Shown piece after piece: positions 1-11,738 of a stretch of DNA of 64,000 nt (position 1 is the first letter of the stretch; each line of letters starts with the position of its first letter). Both the position numbers and the translations under genes were made by a program. The notes under the pieces were generated by a model that worked only from the letters and a program-made list of their open reading frames with translations, did not search any database and was not told where the DNA came from. Source of the DNA: Watersipora subatra (taxonomy: Eukaryota > Bryozoa > Gymnolaemata > Cheilostomatida > Watersiporidae); the NCBI RefSeq assembly GCF_963576615.1, contig NC_088717.1:50321026-50385025 (forward strand). Direction: 5' to 3'.

Positions 1-357
1 AACAGTTGTTTATAAAATCCTTATCTCAACTAAACTGGAAATGTATCATACTCCGCTCTGGGTTGTACTTTCTGCAAGGATTCCTGTGGCTTTGTTTTAC
101 TAGAAATGTTATCATTGTCTGAAGCTACTTCATATACAAAGGGTTTCTGGCATGGAGCAGATGCTTGGTCATACCATTGATTGTTTTTAACCCTTTATGG
201 TAGCTGGAATGGCAAGTTGTGGTATCATATTGAATATATTTAGTTGACTCTTGTCTTGCCAGCAGTACGAGGAAGTGCAAAATGAAGTAATTTATTGATT
301 GAAAATCTCTCGCACGTCAAAACAAGATTACTATATAGAAAGTACATATACTTGCAG

Positions 358-515
358 GTTAGTTAAACAGGATGGCTCTAATGATGAAGTGAGACATGCT
401 AGTGCAGGTGGTTTTGATGCTGTAGTAAGACAAGCTAGTACAGGTGGCTCTGATGCAAAATATTTGATGTTGCCAACAACAACAGAGAAAGCTGAAACTG
501 TTCCACACACCTCAG
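358..515 (+). CDS. Gene X, exon B (12-residue repeat exon), first in window
   Basis: A 158-nt exon follows the acceptor ACTTGCAG and ends at the donor CTCAG|GTATGT. It starts in phase 2 and ends in phase 1, which fits an upstream A exon outside the window and the C exon at 6,869. It encodes RLVKQDGSNDEVRHASAGG followed by one clean repeat, VVRQASTGGSDA, then a Thr-rich tail. Reading through the donor reaches a stop at 571, a possible retained-intron end. Five B exons share the same borders (this one, 9,344, 27,157, 36,075 and, at its donor side, 45,520). Function is unknown. Confidence 0.72.
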
Positions 516-2159
516 GTATGTCTTCTGTTAGCAGCACTGTAGGTGGTTTATACGCTGAAACATCCAATTAGATCTACGTTAGTGGATTTCCTCTTCATTA
601 AAAGTAGTAGTTTAATTATCATTGAAATATTTGATCTTCTTTCTTGAAGTCTGTAGCTGTGTCTTTGGTGAAATCTACAGCTTGTAATCATAATCAGAAG
701 ACCTTTTAAACACCAGAGCTATTGAACATCAGGTTTAAATAAGATAATTTCATCAGCCTTGCGTGACATCTCCCTAGCTTCAGGTTTGCATTGACTATAA
801 AGTATGAAGCAAAAAGCTTGCTTTAGGTTTCAATGTCCTAGTGACACAATTTTTACCACAGAAGTTTTCTTATTGAAAACGAAAGCTGTAATGACTAAAA
901 ACTGACAGCAATGGCAGCTTGCAAAGTTTTTATGACAAAAAAGTGCCCTTCAGTAAGATTTTTTATTGAGTTTTGCGTAAAATTTAGTTAATTTTCAAAG
1001 TTTTTTAAACCTCAAACTTTAGTATGTCATAATATAACATCTTAGCTATCTTAAAGTTTAAATTTCTTAAAAATAGGCCTTGAGGTCCATTATTTATTAA
1101 CGGTTTTGTGACGTCTCTTCAGGATGCAAATGCTTGCGTAAAAAGGACAACACGATAGCCGTAATACCCTAATGTGTATGGTAGGGCAGCATGTTGCAAC
1201 ACACTGTGTTTACTGCCTTTCAAGAATATAGTACGCCATTTCGATGTTCTGTATACTTCATCCTATTCACTAAAACTCAAGTACAAAGGAGACAACTCCT
1301 AATCAAATAAATAGTTTATTTTCAAAGCGTATTTGCATATATAAACACAACTGTAACCATATATACCTTACAATATCGAATCATTACGAAGGAATCTATT
1401 TGTTTTAACGTAAAATGCTCAAATTGAACTTAACTCATCTAAATAAAACTACAGTAAAGTCGTCCAAAATTCATAGTCGACATCCCTATTTCAGTCTTTA
1501 TCATCGGCTTCCTCATCAGTGCTCTATGTTAAAAAAATGTCTCGATCGGCTATTATGGATTCATATCAGTCTTCGTTTATTGAAAGATCTTCATCTCCTC
1601 TAAGATGCTCACGTTCATAGATTTCAAATACTCACCTATGAACAACAAAGGAAATGCTTCATATTTTGAGCAGCAATAGGACAATTATTTGCAGATTACC
1701 AATAATTTTACCTGGATCATTCTCATCGATCAGCGTCAGCTCGAAACCCTTTTCTTCACTGGTCTTCACTCTTCTTCCTGTATCTAAAATACGTGGCTAC
1801 GTTTGTACCTTAGAACCCTGATTACAATTTATTAAGACTCAGTAAATTAGAATGGTATGTCAACTGATTCTGATTATTATGTTAGCTGAATCATAATATA
1901 GTAAGTCATGCAAAAGTGCACACGAATCGAGTAGAATCAGGAAATTGAACATACAAACATAAGAAAACTACACAACAGCGATAAATAACTACGAGCGTGC
2001 ATTGTTAGCTCGCAATAGTGCAACAATTGCAATAGAAATAACTCGCACGAAAGTAACTGCGACCATATACTAACAATTAAAAATACTTATCTCCATATGT
2101 ATATAAGTACAAAATATGTATTTTAAACTGGCCTAATATCTTCTATATATATATATCAA

Positions 2160-2305
2160 AGTTGGTCAAATGTGTGTTTGTCCAACTATAGCTATTAAAA
2201 TCTTGGAATAAAGAATCTGTATCACAGAAGATTTGAGCTCGGGCCCTCCCATTCACTAGTCCAATGCCTTACCAATTCAACCACACAAGCTTGATGAAAT
2301 CATTA
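2160..2305 (-). repeat. tRNA-like segment (SINE head candidate)
   Basis: Read on the minus strand, about 2,235-2,295 contains a good Pol III A-box-like stretch (TGGTTGAATTGGTAAGG) and a weaker B-box-like stretch (GAGCTCAAATC) at roughly tRNA spacing. It has no pairing acceptor stem and no intact cloverleaf, so it is not a tRNA gene. The second duplication copy has it at about 28,960-29,105. Confidence 0.42.
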
Positions 2306-2359
2306 GGCGATATATGTCACTATATGGGAGCAAATCTAGTGTATATATCTATATATATC

Positions 2360-2850
2360 TCATTGTTTGTTGGTCTATATGTACATGTGTCCAATTATAA
2401 TGACAAAGTTTTAACAATGAAAAATTTGCTGTGCACTGGATTTGAACTTGCAAGCCCTAGTTTAGCAGACAGGTATTTATCCAATGCTATGCATTGTCAA
2501 ACTGGCTGTACTATGGAATAAATTGTGCACATACTCATTACACACGCAAATCTTATATGGCTTCAGGCTTGACACTTCAGCTAGCTTTATGCTAGAATTC
2601 TTGACCAGAAGAGAAATGATTGAACTCACATGGGCAGCAAGGCTATTGCAAAGAGATGTGGTAGGCACTGCAGTCGGAACAGTATGAATTACAAAGAAAT
2701 AAACACAGTACACAGGAATAAACATCTTCATTTAAACGTTAACATGAAAAATGTTTTGTGTTGATTAAAAGTAAAATTTTCGTTCAAAATTTTTTTATTA
2801 CTCAAGCAAACCGGCATTTGACTAGTTTATATGTACACATGTGTATATAA
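2360..2850 (-). repeat. Dispersed SINE-like repeat with B-box-like motif
   Basis: This is a repeat of about 490 bp next to TA-rich sequence. Its minus strand contains GTTCAAATCC, a good Pol III B-box match. A diverged copy at about 58,735-59,260 shares the order of blocks: the gaaaaat-tgct-gcactgg-tttgaactt core, the ttgtgcacatact block and the tattact-atgc distal block. The duplicate lies at about 29,150-29,650. No coding capacity is apparent. Confidence 0.5.
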
Positions 2851-2870
2851 ATATTAGCATAGTCATACCT

Positions 2871-3960
2871 TTAACTCATTCGCACCCGACCGATTTCTAG
2901 GCAATTAGCTTCAGATACCGCTACTTTTTCATAAAGTTGCCGTAATTCAAATTACTACTACAGGAGACAGACTTGAGATAATTTACTCATTCAATCTTCA
3001 CAAGAACCAGCCAAGTCTTTTCTTTCAAATTATATTACATTCATATAGACAACTCATATCCCTTTTATGTAGATCCGTGCCTCAAAGAAGGTAGTTTCAG
3101 GAAATTTCCAATTTTAAAAAGATTGTTATTTGCTGAAACAAAGTTAGATTTGCGCCATAAAAATTGCAAAATATACAAAGCCTGACTGAAATTACTCATT
3201 TATTACAGACAATACATAGTTATAAGTATTATTTATACATATGTAGTTAGTCATGAACATGAAAATCATGAAACTCTACCTTCGAACTTTGCCTCACGAG
3301 TATCATTTTTCAAACAAAAGCATAGGTAATCTATATGCCAATATAACTCAAATAAAACGCCATGAAAATAGTTCAAATAATAAAAATAGTTCAATAACTC
3401 TGTCATTAACTCTTGACTTTTCAGAATTCATAGACAGCTCTGAGAATCAATATGATCCTATCGAAACTGAAAGATAACGTTAGTCTGACTACGGCTGGCA
3501 GCGTGAAGAGTGCATTTTTATTCGAGCATAACAATTCAAATTGGCAAAATTAAAAGTTAATAAAAACTTTGAAGCATTAAAAATGATGTTTTAATTTGAT
3601 TTATGCAGTCTTTCAATGTCTTACCACTTTTGAATCTGCATATTTACTGCTGGAGTTGAAAAAAGATTTTCTTGAACTATAAAATTTCAAGTCGGCATGA
3701 TGATTTCCGGTACTGGTAGATATTGAGATGGGTGTACTAGTTTGGTTAGAACTTTTGCAAGATACGTCATGGAGGCATATTTTAAAGTTTGTCTGATTGG
3801 CCAGAAATTTTTCTTTCTAACTAATCAAAAATATTATTTTATAATTTAAAAATAACGATGCAAGGAGTTGGTAAATTTCAGACGCGAGTTGACTCGCATT
3901 GAGTGCCTAGCAACGTTATAAATACGCCAGTTAACTCGCGCCTGGGTGCGAATGAGTTAA
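2871..3960. mobile_element. Non-autonomous TTAA-flanked DNA transposon (piggyBac-like candidate)
   Basis: The ends are TTAACTCATTCGCACCC on the left and the reverse complement GGGTGCGAATGAGTTAA on the right, giving a 13-bp perfect terminal inverted repeat inside TTAA target duplications. The interior of about 1.08 kb has no transposase. A TTAA target is characteristic of piggyBac elements, and that assignment is inferred from the target site alone. The duplicate at 29,669 has lost its right end. Confidence 0.6.
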
Positions 3961-5587
3961 AAGTTTAGCCCTTATAATCATGTGATGGTAACAGGGAAAT
4001 ATCCAACAATAACACCACAAATTTCGAAACGTTACAGATGTAGCTCTAGAGCCTCTTGCTATTTGGTGTAGTTGTCTGGTGCCGGGTAGTTTAGCAACAT
4101 TCGCTGTTACCATTGCTCAATATAACCTTGCCCTATGCAGTAAAAGTGGCAACGACTAACTCCAGCAACGATAGGCTGATCAGACATTGCCAAATGCTCA
4201 TAAATGTCACAAAGCTGTCAATTACAACATCTGGCTTAGCATAAACTTTTAATTCACCTCAAATAAGTTTAACTTGCACTGTACTAAACACACACACTTA
4301 AAGCTAAGTTGCAGTATGTATTTTTAACCATTTTTCTGAAATTCAGCTTTTCATCACTGAAATTTTATCACTTATCAGCTTCTGGCTTCCCTTCCACTAT
4401 AACATTTAGCGAGCCTGTTTAAAATTTTTTTCAAATTAATACGGCAAAAAAATCAAACGATGCTGTTTTCTTAATGAAGTAGGTTTTCATTAGCAGATTA
4501 AGAGAAGTTGCCTGGAATTCTGTTCAAAAGGGATTGCAACTCCAACTTTGCTGCTGGTCTTAAATGGAAAATGTTATCATTTTACACACGAAAATTGTTG
4601 AACTGAGAGAACACGGTCATCGTGTCGCTTTCAGGCGTCGTAAAAATATTTTCGGCGAAGAGGATTTCGGCGTGTATGTTATTTTGACATATGTAATAAG
4701 TACGTCGACTGCCAAATTTGAACTCGTGCAAAAATTTGGTTGAATTCCTATGGTGAGATAATATTTGAATGATGAGGTAAATAATCATCGTTTCACTTCG
4801 TAAGGTGGAAAAATCATATATCAGGGTAAGGTGTATATATCAGGTGTATATGTAAGGTATATCCTGAAGGTGCACTGTATTACTGTATTTAAAAAGAGGT
4901 AAAATCAGCCATTGAAACCAATAGGAAGCAGTCATGATGATTACTTCTGCAATTTTCTGTATAGTCTATTTTGCCAATGAAGTATATAAATATTGTTTCA
5001 TTGTTGAAGATGGAGACTGTGATAGTCTTAAACGGGCGCTGTTGGCATGAATAATCATAGTTCAATTAGAGTGTCTTGTTCGCGATGTGAAATTTTTGCA
5101 GCGACAAAAACTTTGTCCAATTTTACAAAAAAAATTTTGCAATGGTGTTTCAAAATCAATTATTATTGTAAAAATATTGCTGGAAGTGTCAAATTTCCTA
5201 CTTAACTGAAAGTTTGTTTGGATGGAGTAGTGAAGTAATTATAATAATTTTACAAGTAGGCCTATTACCGTATATCCTCATGTATACGCCGATTTTAAAA
5301 GGTAAAAATAAGTTACCAAACTAAGGTGTTCAGCTTGTTCATGCGTAACTCAGATTAAAAGCAAACAAAATGACATTATGCTAACTTCATTTTTGAGAGT
5401 AAAACGCAAATTATGCTAAGCATGCCAGTGTTAGCCTTTTACTTACAGATTTGTAATACAGTAGCGATGGCATACACTTGAAGCAGCTGTTGTTTTATAA
5501 TAGCATGCTATGATGGCATTGATGGTCATGGTTAACTGGGCGTTTGCTTTTTACACTATTTTTTACACTTTTTACACTGCTTTTTGC

Positions 5588-5617
5588 ATTCTATTAATGC
5601 AATTGCATTAATAGAAT
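5588..5617. repeat. 30-bp perfect palindrome
   Basis: The sequence reads ATTCTATTAATGCAA followed by its exact reverse complement, with no spacer. The duplicate at 32,254-32,298 has grown to 45 bp. Confidence 0.9.
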
Positions 5618-6868
5618 CCTGAGTACAGTTAGAAGATTTTACTAAAAAAATGCTCGATTTTACCCATAGAAAAACAAATGTTTTACACGGCTTCTTTAAT
5701 AATGGCTACCCCTATTATTAACTCATTTGCTAGCAAATAGGTCTTTTTGCTGAGACATTAAAGTTAATTGCAACTGAATTAAAATTAAATTAAGGACAGT
5801 TACCGAAACAATTGAATATTCGACAAACCAAATATTTGAGATTGGCTCATATAAGTTGGCATAACATTTGATCAAACTAATTAGCATAAAAGTTTACCTC
5901 ATATGACGCCATAAAAAATCCACAAATGTGTTGCAGAATGAGTTTGGACACCTTTTTTCATCTTCATTCGACTAATTGACAAGTTGATCTTGTTCCGAGT
6001 CAGAAGAGTTAGCACTCTTGCTATAGCTTACGGCATTATTATTACTATTAGAAATTAATACACAGTCATTACTACTATTGCTCAATAGATAATCATCAGA
6101 AGGGGGTTGATCTACAATCTGTAAACCCTACGCAGCTGTAATGCGTCTGATCATCTCGAAAAAGAAATAGCTACTAAAAGTCTTTTGCAAAACCAAACTG
6201 AAGTGAGCGTGAAATGCAAAGATGTTTTCCATTGGCTCAATGCAAACAGATGATTGTTTCCTTTAAATCAGGCGGAGGTACAATAAACTAATTATATTAT
6301 CTTAATACAGAGTAACAAAGCACTGATAAAACTTAATCGTACTCCAGGACACATTACCATCACGGCAACAACGACCAATAACAATTTATTTCATTGTCAG
6401 CTTGATATTCATTATTTTGTACAGTTTATGATAGACTAGCATGTGGATATTATAAAAATAAAGATAAAGTAAATAAACTTACTTGTTGAAAAATGTTTTC
6501 AGTCAAATTTTAGTAGAAGGTTCCGAATTATAGCGATTCTCATAATAAAAAATCACCCATTTGCTCATTTTTACAAAAACCAATTATTTGTGCCAAACTA
6601 GCTAAAGGAATAACTACGCAAACTATTTTTGCCGAAGCTTGCTGTTATTTTTCACATTCGCAATAAGTTTTTTATCTCGTGACTGTTATGTAGTAATAAA
6701 ATTGATATGTATATTATTTGGAGTCATTCGCTCATGGTCTAAGTTTTCAACACCAAATTGGAAGATAATTTATAGGCCGATTACAAATCCTGTCTAACGT
6801 TCGATCAAGGTTATGTAAAATCTCTACAGAACTACGTAGCAGTATAATCTATTACACTCTTTTTGTAG

Positions 6869-8469
6869 GTTTAGATGAGAGTGATTTGAGCAGCACTTCA
6901 GCAATAAACATGATACTATGGCATTGGTGGAAGTGTTTCCGCAAGCTCTGGCCATGCATTTCTGCTATCTCACTCTGTATACTTTCGCTTGAAAAAGTCG
7001 CAAGAACAAGATTAGCCGAATTATTTGCCGACTCCATCTCCGAACGGGATGATTGCATCGAGTTAGCAAAAAAGGTCATCAATAAAGGGTATTATAAGGT
7101 GCAACCAGCAAAGTTAGTTGACTTGTTGACACCGTTTACCCAAAAAGAACTAAAGGAATGGAAACCTCAACAGTTTCCAGATTTTGTAAAAAGAACTTCC
7201 AGAGCTGAAAAGACAATGTTGCTGGAATCACTTGAAAATGTTGAAGGAGGCAGACTCAAAGACGAAGCTCAGAAGCTCCAGAAAAAGCGAAAGAAAGCAG
7301 AATCGGATCTACAAGCGAGTGCAGGCAAAATCTTATCAAGTTGCGAGAAAAACATTTTGATCAGAATCGAACATAAAATGAATGAGATGTATTCGGTTGC
7401 TGACAAATGGAGAGATGGGTTGATCCAAGCTTTTAGCGGGCCGCCAATCGATGAGGACTTTGGGACTTTTTTAGATAAGAAAAGTGAAAGTGAGCTGGGA
7501 GTTTTGTTCAGCGCTCTAATAGAAGCTGTAACTGATAAGGCTTCTCTTCCAAGCAGTCGCAATGATAAGCCTTTTAATGATTTCAAGAGAGAATATGGAC
7601 AAAGAAATCACTTCAAATTGTCTTTGGAAAAGCGAGCTTCAAAAATGTTCTCATCAGATAGAGCCTACTTTGTTGAAAAGATGATGGATCAAGGTCAAAC
7701 CCGAGATGGTGCAAACGCATTTGCAACTTTGGTAGAGCATATCGAAAAATGTGAGGAGGCTGAAAAACATCTGAGAAGTGTTGCTAAAGTTGTAAAAGCT
7801 GGTACTCAAAGTGACGATGAAACAGAGTATTTGAGAGAATGGAAGATGTACTGCAAAGCCCATCAGAGTTCGAAAGAAAATGCCATTCTAATTTTGTCAT
7901 CGTGCAATTCCGAGTTATATAAAACCTTGAACGAGAAACTGGAAGGCGCATTCACTCGCCGTGGTATGATACTGAAAAGATGGCAAAGGTTTTTCGCGAC
8001 ATCTGAGGACGTTGCTGCAGACGACGTTGAAAAACGTTTGAAAGAAGAAGACGAGCCAGGTGATTTATATGAAGTGCTCGATAAGGTTCTTCAGCAATCG
8101 CCTACCCAGGGTTTGGAGGTAACACAATTGCTCCAAGACGCTATGCAAGAGAATAAGTTTGTAGACTCACACTTGGGTGAACTCTTACTACGCTGTAGAA
8201 ACGATTTCCTTGACCAATTCATTAAGGAGCTGAGACAACTGGTAACTTGTAAAGCGATTCTTTCTGCATCCCTGACCATGGGAGATTTCGTACAGGCTAT
8301 GAAAGACCAAAAGGCTAAAATAAAACACGTGGATCTGGAGAAATTGCACGACCTTGTAAAGACTCGCAATGACGTTGTAAAAGTACGATTTGAGTTTAAG
8401 GACAATGAACAGAGAGAAAGGTACATCAAAGGAATAAGAGACTTTGCAGAACAAACTGGTCGGCTAAAG
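6869..8469 (+). CDS. Gene X, exon C (533-codon helical module)
   Basis: The exon starts after TTTTTGTAG in phase 1 and ends at CTAAAG|GTATTT in phase 0. The in-frame stop at 8,485 is intronic, because the AAAG|GTA donor is kept in the paralogs. The product begins LDESDLSS, then a Trp/Cys-rich hydrophobic segment (LWPCISAISLCILSLEK, about residues 26-42), then charged, predicted helical sequence. A motif related to ILSSC recurs three times (about residues 154, 341 and 437, the last as LLLRC), each followed by an amphipathic helix and a F..F-L..L segment. This suggests divergent internal repeats. There is no signal peptide, no catalytic signature and no family I recognise. Confidence 0.78.
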
Positions 8470-8681
8470 GTATTTTTATCAGCATAGTTACAGTAACAAT
8501 CGGAGAGTTATTTTACCGAAAACTTTCAAATAAAGCAAAATCTCTCAACTATTATTTTAATAGTTACAAACTACGCGCTTAGGCTTTTTAGACTGTGTTC
8601 ATAACTTGAGTTTGTGCAAACCTACATATCTTGCATCTTAATCTGTAATTAATATGGCCTTCAGTGACGTGTTTGTTGTAG

Positions 8682-8749
8682 GAGGTCGAGGACATACTTC
8701 TTGTTTTTGGTTCTGAGAAAGCACCAGAATTCATCGAATACGTGATAAG
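8682..8749 (+). CDS. Gene X, exon A (68 nt)
   Basis: The exon follows TTTGTTGTAG and ends at ATAAG|GTATGA, running phase 0 to 2. It encodes EVEDILLVFGSEKAPEFI then EYVI, and the split Arg codon is completed by the next B exon. Five copies in the window (14,185, 26,274, 35,412, 57,150 and this one) keep exactly 68 nt and the EVEDxLxV core. That length and phase conservation is the main evidence that it is a real exon. Confidence 0.75.
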
Positions 8750-9343
8750 GTATGAGTCATTTTTTCTTATCACCACTAAACCTTGACTTTCAATGACGTA
8801 ATTGCATTGCTGTACCAAAGAGCCTGTTCAGGTCATTCATAAAGCCAAAAATAAGCAGGTTCCCTGTAGCTCTACTTATTTTTATTAGCAATGTCCTTTA
8901 GTTTCCACATAGAGTTCAACATTAACACTGCACTCAGCTATTTTAGTAAAATTCACCGTGAAGTTGTTTCTGAAACCCTTCATCCTCCCAACCTGGAATT
9001 GTAACATACTCCTTTCCTTGGTTTACTTGCTGCAAAATGTGCTGTGACCTTGTTTTACTAGAAATTTTATCCTTGTCTGAAGCTACTTTGTATGCGAAGG
9101 GTTTCTGATATGGATTGCTGACACTGATGTAGACTAGATGGAACAGGTGCTTGATCATAACATTGGTTGTTTTTAACCCTTCATGGTAGCAGGAATGGCA
9201 AATTGTAGTATCATATTAAATATATTTTGTTGACTCTTGTCTTGCGAGCAGTATGAGGAAGTGGGGAGTGAAGTAATTTATTGATTGAAAATCTCTCGCA
9301 TAACAAAACAAGATTACTATATAGAAAGTACATATACTTGCAG
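8750..9343 (+). other. Intron between exons A and B of gene X
   Basis: A 594-nt intron runs from GTATGA to ACTTGCAG. Its last 70 nt, including CAAGATTACTATATAGAAAG just before the acceptor, are strongly conserved before every B-type exon. No other feature was seen. Confidence 0.65.
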
Positions 9344-9501
9344 GTTAGTTGAACAGGATGGCTCTATTGATGAAGTGAGACAAACTAGTGCAGGTGGCTG
9401 TGATGCTGTAGTAAGACAAGCTAGTACAGGTGACTCTGATGTAAAATATTTGATGTTGCCAACAACAACAGAGGAAGCTGAAACTGGCCTACACACATCA
9501 G
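9344..9501 (+). CDS. Gene X, second exon B
   Basis: This 158-nt exon has the same acceptor, donor (CATCAG|GTATGT) and phases (2 to 1) as the first. It encodes RLVEQDGSIDEVRQTSAGG, then VVRQASTGDSDV and the Thr-rich tail. The next phase-1 acceptor of the same gene is at 11,739, where a greatly expanded repeat exon begins. Confidence 0.7.
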
Positions 9502-9703
9502 GTATGTCTTCTGTTAGCAGCACTGTAGGTGGTTCATACGCTGAAACATCCAATTAGATCTACGCTAGTGGATTTCCTCTTTATTTACTGTTTGCGTTTG
9601 TCTTTTTTATCTCACACCTTTTTCCTAGAAAGAAGCCTGACTAATAGGCCTCCTTCCTTTTGTACTTTTGGAATGGCACTTTATATCATTATAATTATTA
9701 TGA

Positions 9704-9848
9704 TTAGCGTACAAACACATCTTTAGCCAATGTTTTAATTTCCCCAGGATGACAGTCACACTCATTGCTGGATAGCACTGTCACATACCATGAGCCATCA
9801 TCAAGATACACAAAAGCACAACCGTCGTCATGAAGAATTGTTAAGCGG
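9704..9848 (-). CDS. Possible terminal exon of an unrelated minus-strand gene
   Basis: On the minus strand, CAACGGTTAG looks like an acceptor, and the sequence after it is open for 47 codons to TAA. It includes ILHDDGCAFVYLDDGSWYV and ends KTLAKDVFVR. The peptide has a balanced composition unlike random AT-rich translation. The duplicate (about 36,412-36,560) carries a stop after YLDDGSL and a frameshift near its end, so at least that copy is dead. No partner exon was identified, and it could be a transposon fragment. Confidence 0.3.
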
Positions 9849-10039
9849 CTAACCGTTGCAGCACACAATCAAAGCAACCAATCACTGTTCCAGAGTATTA
9901 CTAAACACTATAGATGCTACCACATCATAGCGCTCATCCAATGAACAAGAATCGTTGCTAAGGATTCCCTCGATGTCGTGCTTCCATAAATAGACAGTAA
10001 GACACTCGCCAAAGATACGTTCATTCTTTGTGTTTTCAA
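9849..10039. other. Short non-coding interval upstream of repeat R
   Basis: It contains CCAATGAACAAG about 55 bp before CCATAAATAGACAG, a CCAAT-plus-TATA-like arrangement that is kept in the duplicate at about 36,650-36,710. A promoter is possible but not supported by any downstream ORF. Confidence 0.25.
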
Positions 10040-11700
10040 CTTATTTGTTATTTATCTATAATATATAATTTTTTTTCATCCATTATATATATTATCATTT
10101 GTACCGGTTTAAACACTCTGTTACGTGTCACCATATCATCTCAGTATAAACATGACTGACCTATAGTACTCCTTAAAGCTGATAAGCTTGCAGTGTCTTC
10201 AGCTAGCAATAGAGTAGTCAGATCCATAGAGATAACCAGTTCAACAAGAGCAAGGTGTATGCACAGTGTAGAACAGCAGTGTAATTGTGTGACAGTTTGA
10301 TTTGGTGTAAATACAACTGACAGTTGACTATTACTAGATGGTGAATACAAAATAAAGTGCTGAATACAAACATATATCATACATTTTGGTGATCGTATCA
10401 ACAACGATCATCTCCCTTGTTTCGTTTTGGATGCAGGCAAAATTGATGATGTGCTCATCAGCATTTGAGTTACAAATACTAAACAAGAGAGAATAGGACT
10501 GGTAGGTAGGATCTCTGAAATCTAAAAAAGTTGCCACATGCAACATCTTGTGGTACATACCAATGATAATTGCTGCACTAGTGAGTTGTAGAACTGTTAA
10601 AGTTAGTTTAGACAGCTCCCTACTATGTAGAGCTCGTCTGAATGTTTGCTAATTATTTATGTAAGCATTTAGTCTAATATAGCATAATGTTTGCTTAGTC
10701 ACAACAAAGGAGTTGTCCTACCCCTGATGTAGTAAGGAACACTAGACAGTCTTCCTTTCAATTGATATTACCACTAGAAATATACGTCTGTCAATAAAAC
10801 CAAAAATACAAGTATTGTATGAACGTAATGATGACAGCAAAAGTTCAAAAATCAGTTGACCTTACTTTGCCTTGGCCTTAGTCAAGAAAGTCAGATTTTA
10901 AAATTACATATGCTGCTTCAACCTTTTTTTTTAATCAGTGAGGTGTCTACATTTCTATTGCATAACCATTACACAATGCAGACTTTAGGAAATGCACCTC
11001 TAAGATGTCAGCTATGAAAACTAACCCTAGTTTTAAAGACATGCCTGCAGGTAGACCGTTAGCTGACATCTGACCTTCACAGGCAAGGTGGATACTGGCA
11101 CTCAATGTACCTACAATTACACACTCAGGCTATTGTTATTAGTTTAACATCAAGCTGTTTGCAATGGGTCTTTTGTTATGAAAAGGTCTTTATTCTAGTA
11201 CCACATAATGCAAGTGTATAGACGCAAGTGGCAGTTGGCTTTTATGAACTTTCCAATATTTGTTTTGTTATTTCAAAGCATTGCAATTATAACATAGTGC
11301 TTGCATGTCCCTAACAGAGGAGTCGTCATACTCTGAACAATGCAGAGGACGCTGATCATTAACGGAAACAACTGCCAGGCAGAAATATTTAGGCTGTATG
11401 GTTGTGCTGTGGTGCAGTATGGGGGTTGGGATGCGTATCGCTCTTAGCATTAGAAGTTGGGCTAGTTTCTATTTTCCTAGCTGTGCTTTTGGTTGAATTC
11501 AGATGAAGCTTCATGGAACCTATTAGTTTATCTTTCATCATTAAAATGTTCTGTAGTTATATGTCTAGGAACTTTACAGCAATGTTGGCTTTATATGTTA
11601 CTACAGTTATTAAACTATCAGCACCCTAGAGCACTGTGTAAATGTTCTGTTTTATGGCTTTGTGATAGTGAATAGAATTAAAAGTTGCCACACTTCTGGA
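10040..11700. repeat. Dispersed repeat R, copy 1
   Basis: R is an unclassified repeat of about 1.6 kb found six times (near 10.0, 15.97, 19.3, 36.8, 38.0 and 40.4 kb). Landmarks in order are TTACGTGTCACC, the TGCACAGTGTAGAACAGCAG block, a GCATTTGAGTTACAAATAC block, the TGACATCTG-CTTCACAGGCAAG block, GGACGCTGATCATTAA and the GAATTCAGATG-AGCTTCAT block near the end. No terminal repeats were found. A minus-strand peptide, DPTYQSYSLLFSICNSNADE, is retained in several copies, so R may derive from a degraded gene or element. Confidence 0.7.
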
Positions 11701-11738
11701 AGAATGGAAAACTGGTAAACATTGTTATAACATTGTAG

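Larger units (their letters stand above)
516..6868 (+). other. Long intron between exons B and C of gene X
   Basis: This 6.35-kb non-coding interval is bounded by GTATGT and a TTTTTGTAG acceptor. It holds two tRNA-like/SINE-like segments (about 2,160-2,850), a TTAA-flanked element (2,871-3,960) and a 30-bp perfect palindrome (5,588-5,617). The short ORFs inside it have no splice context and no recognisable protein. It is duplicated at 27,315-33,543. Confidence 0.7.

Noticed and set aside
2230..2300. A tRNA gene
   Set aside because: Only Pol III box-like motifs are seen. No acceptor stem or anticodon arm pairs convincingly.
3931..4113. Minus-strand 60-codon ORF at the right end of the TTAA element
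   Set aside because: It spans the transposon end and is deleted in the duplicate, with no protein character.
8454..8487. Taking the stop at 8,485 as the end of the protein
   Set aside because: The AAAG|GTA donor is conserved at the same place in the C exons while the sequence after it is not, and the following 68-nt exon fits the phase.
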